Source: an uncultured Alphaproteobacteria bacterium
Lineage (GTDB): Bacteria; Pseudomonadota; Alphaproteobacteria; RF32; CAG-239
Length of the DNA: 64,000 nt
Direction of reading: 5' to 3'
Assembly: GCA_934277545.1 (NCBI GenBank)
Contig: CAKQUG010000006.1
Location: 54,702 to 118,701, forward strand
The notes beneath the pieces were generated by a model. The model had not been told where the DNA came from and searched no databases. It saw nothing but the letters and a program-made list of their open reading frames with translations. The number at the start of each line of letters is the position of its first letter. Position 1 is the first letter of the stretch. The translations under genes were made by a program, and so were the position numbers. This document shows positions 1-7,696 of the stretch, piece after piece.

Positions 1-1
1 A

Positions 2-1279
2 AAAATCGATGCCTGCAACGGTTGGGATATTGAACGAACCGTGCAAATTGCCATGGATGCTTTGCGCTGTCCGCCGGCCGAAGCCGATGTAACCAAACTT
101 TCAGGCGGAGAAAAACGCCGTGTCGCCCTTTGCCGGCTGCTTTTGCAAAAGCCTGATTTATTGCTTTTAGACGAACCTACCAACCATCTGGACGCCGAAT
201 CTGTGGCTTGGCTGGAACACCACCTCAAAGACTATAACGGCACAGTGGTAATGGTAACCCACGACCGTTACTTCTTAGACAATGTAACCGGCTGGATTTT
301 GGAACTTGACCGCGGTCAGGGTATTCCGTATGAAGGCAACTACACTTCTTGGCTGGAGCAAAAAGAAAAACGTCTTGCGCAGGAAGCCCGTGAAGAAAAC
401 GCCCGTCAGCGCACCTTGGCGCTGGAGCTGGAGTGGATTCACAAAAATCCGAAAGCCCGTCAGGCTAAATCAAAAGCCCGCATTAACGCCTATGATGAAT
501 TGCTGTCGCAAGCCGGACGCGAAAAACTCAGCACCGCTCATATCAATATTCCGATGACCGAACGCTTGGGCGATTTGGTAATTGAAGCCAACCACATCAG
601 TAAAGCCTTTGGAGATAAAGTTCTGATAGATGATTTGTCTTTCAAAATTCCGAAGGGCGCGATTGTCGGCATTATCGGACCAAACGGCGCCGGCAAAACC
701 ACCTTATTTAAAATGATTACCGGACAGGAAAAGCCGGATTCTGGCGAAATCCGTATCGGCGATTCGGTGGATTTGGGTTATGTTGACCAATCCCGCGACG
801 AGCTGAATCCTGATAAAAACGTTTGGGAAGAAGTTTCCGACGGTTTGGATATGATTCAGCTGGGCAAAAATGAAGTGTCTTCCCGCGCCTATGTCGGACA
901 GTTTAACTTTAAGGGCTCAGACCAACAAAAGAAAGTCGGTCAGCTTTCAGGTGGCGAGCGCAACCGCGTGCATTTGGCGAAAATGTTGCGTAAAGGCGCA
1001 AACGTCATTCTGTTAGATGAACCTACCAACGACTTGGATGTAGACACTCTGCGCTCGTTGGAAGAAGGTATCAACAACTATCCGGGCTGTGTGCTGGTAA
1101 CCTCGCACGACCGTTGGTTCTTAGATCGCTTGGCAACTCACATTTTAGCCTATGAAGACAACGGACACGTCGAATGGTTTGAAGGCAATTTTGAAGACTA
1201 TGAGAAAGATAAAAAAGCCCGATTGGGCGAAGATGCCTGCAATCCGCACCGCATCCGCTATAAAAAACTGGAACGCTAA
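2..1279 (+). CDS. ettA: EttA, energy-dependent translational throttle protein (ABC-F ATPase), 5'-truncated by window edge
   Basis: Soluble ABC-F ATPase that binds the ribosomal E site and gates translation elongation according to ATP/ADP level. About 425 residues are visible of a family length near 555; the frame is open to the window start, so the GTG at 41 is internal. The first visible ATPase half shows signature LSGGEKRRVALCRLLL, Walker B LLLLDEPTNHLD and THDRYFLDN. A charged linker (the P-site tRNA interaction motif of ABC-F) follows, then a full second ATPase with Walker A GPNGAGKTT, LSGGERNR and LLDEPTNDLD. The tail GNFEDYEKDKKARLG matches EttA rather than Uup. A terminator follows directly. 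No truncation other than the window edge. Confidence 0.95.
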   Translation, partial: KIDACNGWDIERTVQIAMDALRCPPAEADVTKLSGGEKRRVALCRLLLQKPDLLLLDEPTNHLDAESVAWLEHHLKDYNGTVVMVTHDRYFLDNVTGWILELDRGQGIPYEGNYTSWLEQKEKRLAQEAREENARQRTLALELEWIHKNPKARQAKSKARINAYDELLSQAGREKLSTAHINIPMTERLGDLVIEANHISKAFGDKVLIDDLSFKIPKGAIVGIIGPNGAGKTTLFKMITGQEKPDSGEIRIGDSVDLGYVDQSRDELNPDKNVWEEVSDGLDMIQLGKNEVSSRAYVGQFNFKGSDQQKKVGQLSGGERNRVHLAKMLRKGANVILLDEPTNDLDVDTLRSLEEGINNYPGCVLVTSHDRWFLDRLATHILAYEDNGHVEWFEGNFEDYEKDKKARLGEDACNPHRIRYKKLER

Positions 1280-1284
1280 ATTTT

Positions 1285-1315
1285 AAAGCCTGATATACTT
1301 AAACATCAGGCTTTT
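1285..1315. terminator. Bidirectional intrinsic terminator between ettA and a convergent prepilin gene
   Basis: The perfect 10-bp stem AAAGCCTGAT/ATCAGGCTTT (1285-1294 with 1305-1314) has T-rich flanks on both strands. It lies 5 bp after the ettA stop and 4 bp after the stop of the convergent prepilin gene, so it can serve both. Confidence 0.8.
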
Positions 1316-1318
1316 ATG

Positions 1319-2206
1319 TTAATCAGGATTGAGCAAAATTCGGAAATATCCTCGTCCGTTTTCTTTAATTGCAATATTGCAGCGTTCATTTATTTGCGCA
1401 GGAGAAGTCTGTCCGATTGTGCTTTTATTGAAAATCAACACACCGCTAGTTCCGCTCCAGCTATCGGAATCTATGCGGCTAAAGTCAACCTGTTCAACTT
1501 CATTGGGTATGGTTTGTACGATTTGTATAATATTTTTACAATATTCTTTCATGGATATAGAAAGTTTGCCGGTTCCTTCTATGGCGCTGATACGAATTGC
1601 ATATTTAAATACTTGTTTGGTAGAACCGTCTTTTTGCATGTCATTTTCAATGCCATAGGTTATGCTTATACTGTTATTATCTAAGTCATATATTATGCGG
1701 TTTTTATAAATAAAACCATTTGGTATGGCTCCCATAGCATTAAAAATATCAGTTACAGTTATTGAGCGATTTCCTCTTATGGAAGACAAATTTGGTTTTA
1801 GAGTAATAGCATTGTTTATTAACTCAACAAGCAAATCTTTCTGCTTGTCTGAATGCCACATCAGCATAGCTTTGGAATATCCGGCGATACCACCTACGCT
1901 CAGCACGGCAATAATCGCGAGCACGCCGAGCATTTCAATCATAGACCGACCAACCTCGCCACATGCGGGAGAGGTCGGCGTGATAACGCCGTGTGAGGGA
2001 TACTTAAAAGACTTGCAAAAGACACCAAACCAGCGTTTCCAGTACCTACCTAAAACGTCATTCTTCAGCGGCACACACCACAGGCTGTGCCATGCTGGAT
2101 AATCCATGACTTTGTTGCTGAAAGCAACGCTACTTTTTTCTCCCGCACGGGGCGAGGTTTTAAATCCCCTACTCTTCTTCAATAAAAATTCTATACCTTT
2201 CAACAC
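1319..2206 (-). CDS. Prepilin-like protein with a long repeat-derived leader
   Basis: Putative type IV pilin-like or pseudopilin protein, 295 aa. The class III signal is G86|RSMIEMLGVLAII, then about 20 hydrophobic residues ending GGIAGYSKAM. The mature part is about 209 aa and matches nothing I recognise. The GTG start at 2206 is chosen because AAGGAG lies 8 nt upstream. The 86-residue leader is unusually long and is built from two palindromic repeat families read in frame (FSNKVMD, and SHGVITPTSPACGEVG). Such a leader would be removed by prepilin peptidase. Divergent from the phase-variable prepilin at 2504. Assembly into a filament is inferred from the signal only; no pilus assembly genes are in the window. 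Confidence 0.75.
   Translation of the reverse strand: MLKGIEFLLKKSRGFKTSPRAGEKSSVAFSNKVMDYPAWHSLWCVPLKNDVLGRYWKRWFGVFCKSFKYPSHGVITPTSPACGEVGRSMIEMLGVLAIIAVLSVGGIAGYSKAMLMWHSDKQKDLLVELINNAITLKPNLSSIRGNRSITVTDIFNAMGAIPNGFIYKNRIIYDLDNNSISITYGIENDMQKDGSTKQVFKYAIRISAIEGTGKLSISMKEYCKNIIQIVQTIPNEVEQVDFSRIDSDSWSGTSGVLIFNKSTIGQTSPAQINERCNIAIKENGRGYFRILLNPD
1953..2001. repeat. Palindromic repeat R1 inside prepilin leader
   Basis: Related to 2781-2831 and 22851-22902. On the minus strand it reads TATCCCTCAC...GACCTCTCCCGCATG...GGCGAGG with an internal stem. It lies in frame within the leader of the prepilin at 1319-2206, immediately before the cleavage motif. R1-like CTCCCGCACGGGGCGAGG also occurs at 2135-2153 in the same leader. 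Confidence 0.7.
2099..2131. repeat. Palindromic repeat R2 inside prepilin leader
   Basis: The minus strand reads AGCGTTGCTTTCAGCAACAA followed by AGTCATGGATT. Copies occur at 2654-2690, 8347-8380 and 34981-35010. Its short stem is GTTGCTTTCAGCAAC. It is translated in frame as SVAFSNKVMD in this prepilin leader. Confidence 0.7.
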
Positions 2207-2220
2207 GTTGTTTCTCCTTG

Positions 2221-2400
2221 AGTGTGTAAAAATAACGACCGTTATTTTTACACACTTCGAACAACCGTCTGAAAATACTTAAAAAACAAGCAAAAAATAT
2301 CGTAATTATAAAAAGTTATTGCAAAAACCGCCAACCTCTGATAAATTGCAAAAAAAGCTATTTTAAAGTCCGATTTAAACGGTCGTTATTTTTACACACT
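2221..2400. repeat. 23-bp perfect inverted repeats flanking the promoter region between two divergent prepilin genes
   Basis: Positions 2221-2243 and 2378-2400 are exact reverse complements (outer AGTGTGTAAAAATAAC, inner GACCGTT), enclosing 134 bp. A third partial copy, GTTATTTTTACACACTT, lies at 2241-2257 and forms a 16-bp hairpin with the left arm. Each outer copy points outward to one prepilin gene. Between the arms, a candidate minus-strand promoter TTGGCG-N18-TATAAT is at about 2304-2333. The arms could be operator sites for a shared regulator or recombination sites of an invertible promoter. Confidence 0.7.
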
Positions 2401-2440
2401 TTTGACAAAACACTCTTATATGACATTTACAATTTAACAT

Positions 2441-2469
2441 TTGACATATTTAGTTTGAGCACCTAAAAT
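2441..2469 (+). promoter_or_regulatory. Sigma70-type promoter for the phase-variable prepilin
   Basis: TTGACA (2441-2446), 17-nt spacer, TAAAAT (2464-2469). Transcription would begin near 2476, giving a leader of about 28 nt to the ATG at 2504. This supports 2504 as the real start. A second, weaker TTGACA is at 2402-2407. Confidence 0.6.
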
Positions 2470-2526
2470 AAAAATATAACTAACCAAAAATGAGGAAAGA
2501 AAGATGAAAAATAAGCAAACAAAAGG

Positions 2527-2541
2527 TCTCTCTCTCTCTCT
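2527..2541 (+). repeat. TC dinucleotide tract (7.5 units) in a prepilin start region
   Basis: Simple-sequence tract 23 nt after the ATG at 2504. It sits exactly where the frame switches between the start codon and the open downstream prepilin frame, the usual position of a slipped-strand phase switch. Confidence 0.8.
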
Positions 2542-2653
2542 GCAAATCCTAGACATCTAATTAAAGGTACTTTTTTCGCCGCTACACAGGTATTTACAGA
2601 GTTTTTCGATAAAATCAGAAATTTTCCAACCTCGCCAATTGAGGGAGTACTAA

Positions 2654-2690
2654 GAAGCGTTGCTTACAGTAACAAGGTTATGGATACTCG
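2654..2690 (+). repeat. Palindromic repeat R2
   Basis: AAGCGTTGCTTACAGTAACA followed by AGGTTATGGATACTC, read in frame as SVAYSNKVMDT inside the long prepilin leader. Confidence 0.65.
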
Positions 2691-2780
2691 TCGGCCACAA
2701 CCAGCGGGGTGTGGCGACAAGTATGACGTTGATTGTTGGTGCTTTAAACGCTTGTTTAATATATGTAGCAAGTTCTTTAA

Positions 2781-2831
2781 ATACCCCTCACCCGACACTA
2801 ACGTGTCGACCTCTCCCGCAAGGGGCGAGGT
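2781..2831 (+). repeat. Palindromic repeat R1
   Basis: ATACCCCTCACCC...GACCTCTCCCGCAAGGGGCGAGG with the inner stem GACACTAACGTGTC. It is read in frame as YPSPDTNVSTSPARGEV in the long prepilin leader. A diverged R3 core (GTGTACAATGTAGTACAC) follows at about 2898. Confidence 0.7.
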
Positions 2832-3669
2832 AAAAACAAACATCCTACACAATGGTTTGGATGTCGTGCGTCAATACGCCGCACTTTTGGAACGTGGTGT
2901 ACAATGTAGTACACGAGTGAGAAAAGCGCTAGTAGAGACCAGACAGGCAAACCCGCTAGGGCAGAGTATGATTGAAATGCTCGGAGTGCTCGCAATCATT
3001 GCGGTGTTATCAGTTGGTGGGATTGCCGGATACTCAAAAGCTATGAGTATTTGGCGGATAAACAAAGCCACGGAAGAATATACCAACATAATTTACAATT
3101 TGCTATCAAATCTTGATGAAGCCAGAAATCAAAAATATGAAGACCCAGCTGCAGGAATAAATTTATTTGAATATGTAAAAGCAACAGATATTGTACCTAA
3201 AAATTGGAAAAACAATTCGAATAACCAGTTTATAGACCAATATGGAAATGTTTTTGCATTTGTTCATCGATACAACATCGTTGTTATTGATATGTATATC
3301 GGTGGTTCAAAGCCTCTAAACAGTGGAAATGCCGGCTTAGATAGTTTCTACCCTCAATATTGTACAACAATGTTAAGGAATGTAGCAAAACCTCTTTCTT
3401 CTATTCTTAACAATGTTTGGTTTATAATAAATGGGCGTAATGCAGGTATATATTATGGTGATAATTACTGTGTCAAAGGAAAAAATTGTATAAGAAATAT
3501 GAATATGAGCACAATAAAAGATATTTGCTTACAATGTACTAATAACAATAGTTTTTGTGGTATAATTTGGGAATTTTAAAATATACAACAAACATCTTTT
3601 AACATACGCCCCAAAAAATGCAGACCGCCTGTCGCGAATGTGTTAACTCATCAGACGGGCAATGTGGCT

Positions 3670-3951
3670 TCATTTTTTCTTTTGAACAGTTTTTGAATGT
3701 TCGACCATCTTAGGTAAAATTTTATGTTCTATTATTTGAACCTTTTCTGTACGTTCTATTTTAACAATTTCCGTATGATAATGGTCGATAATGTGCATAA
3801 TTTTATGCCATAACCCGGCTTCATACGCCGCAATCGCTCCCCACACCGCCATAAGAAACATCAGCACGGTAGAAATGCTTTCGGCTATATCCAGTTTTTC
3901 TTTCAAACTATATTTAGGTTTTGAGTTTTCCATAAAAAAACATGTAATCAC
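3670..3951 (-). CDS. Small membrane protein of unknown function
   Basis: 93 aa from a GTG start at 3951; the ATG at 3933 (MENSKPKYS) is an alternative, and neither has a convincing ribosome site. One hydrophobic segment (about residues 27-47) is followed by a His- and Lys-rich helical tail. I recognise no family. It lies downstream of the nitroreductase gene on the same strand and may be part of that transcript. A stem GCCCGTC...GACAGGC followed by a T-run at about 3615-3660 on the minus strand could end it. Confidence 0.55.
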   Translation of the reverse strand: MITCFFMENSKPKYSLKEKLDIAESISTVLMFLMAVWGAIAAYEAGLWHKIMHIIDHYHTEIVKIERTEKVQIIEHKILPKMVEHSKTVQKKK

Positions 3952-3973
3952 TCAATACCTGAATATAAATATA

Positions 3974-4579
3974 TTATTTCGGATAGCCTACCGGCTGATG
4001 AGCGATTGTAAATTCATCTTCGCTCAAATTCAAAGCCTTTGCCACTGCTTCATCATTTGGTAAACCGCGAATTACCGTGCCAAGACCTTTGGAGGCCGCA
4101 TATAAATAAACATTTTGATAAGCGGAACCGGCATAAGCAAAGCCCCACATTTTATCCGAACTGGTATAAATTAAATGAACGGGTGCCTGCAAAATATAAT
4201 CCTGCTTTTCTGCCAAATACGGCAATAAATTTTTATCCGAAACTTTTTCCAATTGATTTTCTTTTGCCTCATATAACCAAGCACCCTCGCCGTTCAACAT
4301 AAAAACTTTCAAATTTTGATTATTAAAAGCAGTCGGAATAGTTATTTTATCATATTGGTTAACCCCTGCGGCGCTCCACAAAATCTCGCTTAAGGTAGTA
4401 TCGTCAATCCGTTTATCCGTATCATAGTTTCTGCCGGAATGACGAATATTCAAAAGCTGCATTAACGGCGCCGACTGCGCTTCCAAATCAGGTTCGGGAA
4501 GTTTTTTTATCTCCGCGGCGTTTGCAGCGACAGACACAAGTATGAATGCGGCTAAACTGATTGTAAAAAATTTGTTCAT
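3974..4579 (-). CDS. Exported nitroreductase-family protein (SagB/ThcOx-like)
   Basis: 201 aa. Start at 4579 is chosen for AAGGA 7 nt upstream and because it opens a signal peptide (MNKFFTISLAAFILVSVAANAA). The mature part has the FMN nitroreductase pattern of SagB-type dehydrogenases: IRHSGRNYDTDKRIDDTTLSEILWSAAG near the start and YLYAASKGLGTVIRG in the second half. The family binds FMN and catalyses NAD(P)H-dependent redox reactions; the substrate is unknown. A signal peptide is unusual for a flavin enzyme and suggests periplasmic action. It starts 10 bp after the HAD phosphatase stop, so probably co-transcribed. Confidence 0.8.
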   Translation of the reverse strand: MNKFFTISLAAFILVSVAANAAEIKKLPEPDLEAQSAPLMQLLNIRHSGRNYDTDKRIDDTTLSEILWSAAGVNQYDKITIPTAFNNQNLKVFMLNGEGAWLYEAKENQLEKVSDKNLLPYLAEKQDYILQAPVHLIYTSSDKMWGFAYAGSAYQNVYLYAASKGLGTVIRGLPNDEAVAKALNLSEDEFTIAHQPVGYPK

Positions 4580-4589
4580 TTTGTTATCC

Positions 4590-5273
4590 TTAATTCTTAC
4601 TAAAATGTTTTTTGACAGTTTTATAAACGTCCTGCATATTATCGCAGATTTCAAAGGCGCCGGCCTCCGTACAAGCAGCAGCATATTCCGGCGTGTTATG
4701 CCCTGTAGCTCCGATATAAGCGATAACCGGTATTCCGGCGGCAACCGCAGCTTTTATGCCGGCAACGGAATCTTCCACCACCAAACAATTTTGCGGTTCA
4801 AAGCCCATTTTTTCCGCCGCATACAAAAAAATATCCGGCGCCGGTTTTCCGTTTGCCACCATATAAGCGGTAAAAGTGTTATGCCCGTCAAAATATTTAC
4901 CCAAACCGAGTTTTTTAACTTTTTTATTATGCTTTTCGATTGTAGCGCCGGTTGCAACACACTGAGCAAAATTTTTATCATCTAAAATTTTTTCTATATC
5001 CGTTGTCAGCACTAATTCAGAGGCAATCAGCCTGTCTTCGTTTTGATGAATTTCTTCCCAAAATTTTTCATCAAGTTTTATATTCGGAAAATCTACAGAA
5101 AACAAATCCACCTTGGTTTTATCGGCCTTCCCTTCTAAATATTGTTTTTGCTGAGCCGGCGAAAGTTTTAAACCATATAGTTTTTGCAGCGTGTCGGTCC
5201 AATTTTGCACCCACAAATGCTCGCTGTCCGCCAAAACTCCGTCAAAATCCCAAATCAGCAAATTTTTATGCAT
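4590..5273 (-). CDS. HAD-superfamily hydrolase, beta-phosphoglucomutase/phosphatase type
   Basis: 227 aa, normal for the subfamily. Motif I is DFDGVLADSE (Asp9 nucleophile, Asp11 acid/base); motif II is Thr in CVATGAT; motif III is Lys in KPAPDIFLYAAEKMG; motif IV is VVEDSVAGIKAA with the usual acidic pair. An alpha-helical cap lies between motifs I and II. The family dephosphorylates small phosphorylated metabolites or isomerises sugar phosphates; the substrate cannot be predicted. AAGGAG precedes the ATG, which directly abuts the stop of the glycosyltransferase gene, so the three genes 6899-3974 look like one operon. Confidence 0.85.
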   Translation of the reverse strand: MHKNLLIWDFDGVLADSEHLWVQNWTDTLQKLYGLKLSPAQQKQYLEGKADKTKVDLFSVDFPNIKLDEKFWEEIHQNEDRLIASELVLTTDIEKILDDKNFAQCVATGATIEKHNKKVKKLGLGKYFDGHNTFTAYMVANGKPAPDIFLYAAEKMGFEPQNCLVVEDSVAGIKAAVAAGIPVIAYIGATGHNTPEYAAACTEAGAFEICDNMQDVYKTVKKHFSKN

Positions 5274-6899
5274 TTAATTCTCCTTATGTCGATATTCATC
5301 TTTTAAAATCCACAAAGACGGAAGCTCCGTTTGCTTGTAATATTTTTTAACCAAATCCATATTCCATATATAGGCTTTAGGCTGCGGAATATTAATCAGC
5401 AATTCGGTTAAAGGATAATCTTTTATATTCATTTTCTGATATAAATACGTCATATCCGCATTGTATTCAAACAGTTTTTTCTCTCGGCGCTCGCTGAACG
5501 GAGTGTTCATATAATCCGTCGTAAAAATAATTGTCGGCCTTTTTTTGATAATCACTTCATCCAAATTTGTTTTTTTACCAGCAAAATTTGTTTCATACAC
5601 ATAACCGGTGTCGTTTAATAAAAACCAAACATAACCACTGTCGGGACGGAACAAATTAGGGCTGTAATTATGCGCATTCATAACCATTTCATCGGCCGAA
5701 GTGTTTTCGATAATAAATTTAGTATTCAACAAAGCATTCTTTATTTGGTCGCGGTATATCTCGCTGCTGAAATTAGCGTAGTTTGCCGAACCTAAAATAC
5801 AGATAGAGCAAAATAAAAACAAATCAAATAATTTTTGCTTAAATTTTGACATATTTCCAAACAAAACATCTGCAATGATTATTGAAGCAAACGCCAGCAA
5901 TAAAGAAAAATAATGCGGATACGGCGAAAAAGTCAAAAGCCTTGCCCCGAGTTCTCCGAAAAACAAAACAACCAAACAAAGACTGGCAGGTTTCTTTATT
6001 TGCAAAAACTTAGCATAAAGCAAAACCGCCGCCGTGCTAAGAACGGTCGTAATCGGCGTAAACCGAACAGCACCCCAACCGTTGACAAAAGGCAAATACA
6101 GCTGAAAATTCCCCAAATTAACCTGTACTCTGTGCAAACCGTAATATTGCACCAGCGCACTGTTCAACGTATAATTTAATTCAATATATTTGAAAAACAT
6201 TCCGTGATAGCACAACCAAGCGACAAAACTCAATGTGATAACAGCTGGCAATATCAGCGCCTTGCCGAAATCTGCAGGTTTAATTTGCTTTTGCCCTAAC
6301 AAAATAAAAGTATATATTGCCAACACCAACAGTAACAATATAATCTTTTGCAAAAAGAAAAATGAAAGTGTAAAAAGCACAAATGAAATGATTAAATCTT
6401 TGCCGCGTTTTTCCTCCAAATAAGACAAATAATAATATAAAGCACTCCAAAAACATAAATTCATAAACGTATCCGGCCGAAATTCCGTGATATAGCGGCT
6501 GTCATCATAGCCGCCGCAAAACAATAAAAACGCAGCCAACCAAACTTGCCAACCACCCAGCCATTTTGCAATAATTTTATAAATATAAAACCAACAGGTA
6601 AACGAAACCGCCACCGCAACAATTCGGGAAACATAGGCAATATTTAAATTATCATACATCAGTCCGGCAACCGGAGCAAACAAATACCACAACAGCGGAT
6701 TATGATGTTCAAAAAAATCAATATACGGCGTTTTGCCGCTCCATACCAGCCAGGAAACATGCAAATGTTCAAATTCATCGGACGGATAACCCATATAGAA
6801 CATATCAAAAACAATTTTGACCAACAACAAGGCTATTGTCAAAAGAACCAAACATCCTGTTATGCTAATGTTACTTAAATTTATCTTATACTTCATCAT
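5274..6899 (-). CDS. GT-C type membrane glycosyltransferase (ArnT/PMT-like)
   Basis: 541 aa polytopic inner-membrane protein with about ten to eleven hydrophobic segments and a hydrophilic C-terminal domain. The first large loop has the acidic DEFEHLH motif, followed by FFEHHNPLLWYLFAPV, the layout of lipid-phosphate-sugar glycosyltransferases (GT39/GT83-like). These transfer a sugar from a polyprenyl-phosphate carrier to lipid A, protein or glycan on the periplasmic side. Acceptor unknown. First gene of the run with the HAD phosphatase and nitroreductase; it starts MMKYK, and the second ATG is an alternative. Confidence 0.75.
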   Translation of the reverse strand: MMKYKINLSNISITGCLVLLTIALLLVKIVFDMFYMGYPSDEFEHLHVSWLVWSGKTPYIDFFEHHNPLLWYLFAPVAGLMYDNLNIAYVSRIVAVAVSFTCWFYIYKIIAKWLGGWQVWLAAFLLFCGGYDDSRYITEFRPDTFMNLCFWSALYYYLSYLEEKRGKDLIISFVLFTLSFFFLQKIILLLLVLAIYTFILLGQKQIKPADFGKALILPAVITLSFVAWLCYHGMFFKYIELNYTLNSALVQYYGLHRVQVNLGNFQLYLPFVNGWGAVRFTPITTVLSTAAVLLYAKFLQIKKPASLCLVVLFFGELGARLLTFSPYPHYFSLLLAFASIIIADVLFGNMSKFKQKLFDLFLFCSICILGSANYANFSSEIYRDQIKNALLNTKFIIENTSADEMVMNAHNYSPNLFRPDSGYVWFLLNDTGYVYETNFAGKKTNLDEVIIKKRPTIIFTTDYMNTPFSERREKKLFEYNADMTYLYQKMNIKDYPLTELLINIPQPKAYIWNMDLVKKYYKQTELPSLWILKDEYRHKEN

Positions 6900-7064
6900 A
6901 TTTATATTATAAAATAGCCAACAAAACTAAGTCAATTTATTTCTAAATCTGTCCACGCCAAAATATACCTATCATTTTATACCCAAATACAAAAAAAATA
7001 CTTACATAAAAATTTTTCCAAGAATATACTGTCAGAGTGTTATGTGTTATAAAATAGGGAAAAA

Positions 7065-7676
7065 ATGAAACTTATAGAATTTTTAAAAGGAATTCCGGCG
7101 CGCTTGCAATGGAATTTATCAAAACTTACCGTTGTTGAATTGATTTATATTGCAGCGATTCCATTCATGATGAATTATGCGCGTGCCGAACTTTTTACGG
7201 AAGGCGGCTTGGTAGAAAATTTACAGCTTTTGATTTTAGGAATAGCTTTGATTATCGCCCTGCGTTCACCAAAGGATAAAACTTTATTTACGGCTCTGAC
7301 ACTGGTTATTGTGCTTATGCTTATGCGTGAAACCAATTTAGGGCGTTCCTATTTTTGCGAAAAATATTTATCGCCGGATGAAATCTGCCGTTGGAAAAAT
7401 ATGAAATACGGCTTTATAGTCGAACCTCTGCGTAACCTTTACGGCGCGTATATTCTGTATTATATATGGAGCAAAAAAGTATATCAAACCTTATGGCGCT
7501 ATATTTTGCAGGCTCCTGTTTTTGTTTGGGATTCTTTCGTTTTAGTCGGTGCGATAATTGCGGCCACCCTTGCCGAATTTCCGTTTATTGATAACGAAAT
7601 TTTGGAAGAAAGCAGCGAAATGCTGATGTATATTGCCTTTACCCATCTTATTTGGCGATATTCTCACACCGATTAA
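7065..7676 (+). CDS. Polytopic membrane protein of unknown function
   Basis: 203 aa with five or six hydrophobic segments. Conserved-looking polar residues lie near the membrane: EGGLVENLQ (about 44-53), MRETNLGR and EESSEMLMY. This resembles a family of uncharacterised membrane proteins with paired Glu/Arg motifs, but I cannot name it. Start ATG 7065 with AGGGA upstream. Separated by 165 bp from the divergent glycosyltransferase, so it probably has its own promoter. Convergent with the prepilin gene at 7697. Confidence 0.65.
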   Translation: MKLIEFLKGIPARLQWNLSKLTVVELIYIAAIPFMMNYARAELFTEGGLVENLQLLILGIALIIALRSPKDKTLFTALTLVIVLMLMRETNLGRSYFCEKYLSPDEICRWKNMKYGFIVEPLRNLYGAYILYYIWSKKVYQTLWRYILQAPVFVWDSFVLVGAIIAATLAEFPFIDNEILEESSEMLMYIAFTHLIWRYSHTD

Positions 7677-7696
7677 ACGTGTAAATTTTTGTTACA

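Larger units (their letters stand above)
2504..3579 (+). pseudogene. Prepilin-like gene, out of frame at a TC tract (probable phase-variable OFF state)
   Basis: A promoter (2441-2469), GAGGAAAG at 2492-2499 and ATG at 2504 start a peptide of 18 codons that runs through a 15-nt TC tract (2527-2541) and stops at 2558. The other frame is open without interruption from the tract to 3579 and encodes a prepilin: G|QSMIEMLGVLAII at about 2959, GGIAGYSKAM, and a C-terminal CVKGKNC...CLQC...FC. Losing one TC unit, or gaining two, would join them with a leader of 152 residues containing R1, R2 and R3 repeat sequence. As written, only internal starts such as ATG 2680 (weak ribosome site) give the pilin. 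Whether this is a switch, a decayed gene or an assembly error cannot be told from one sequence. Confidence 0.7.
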
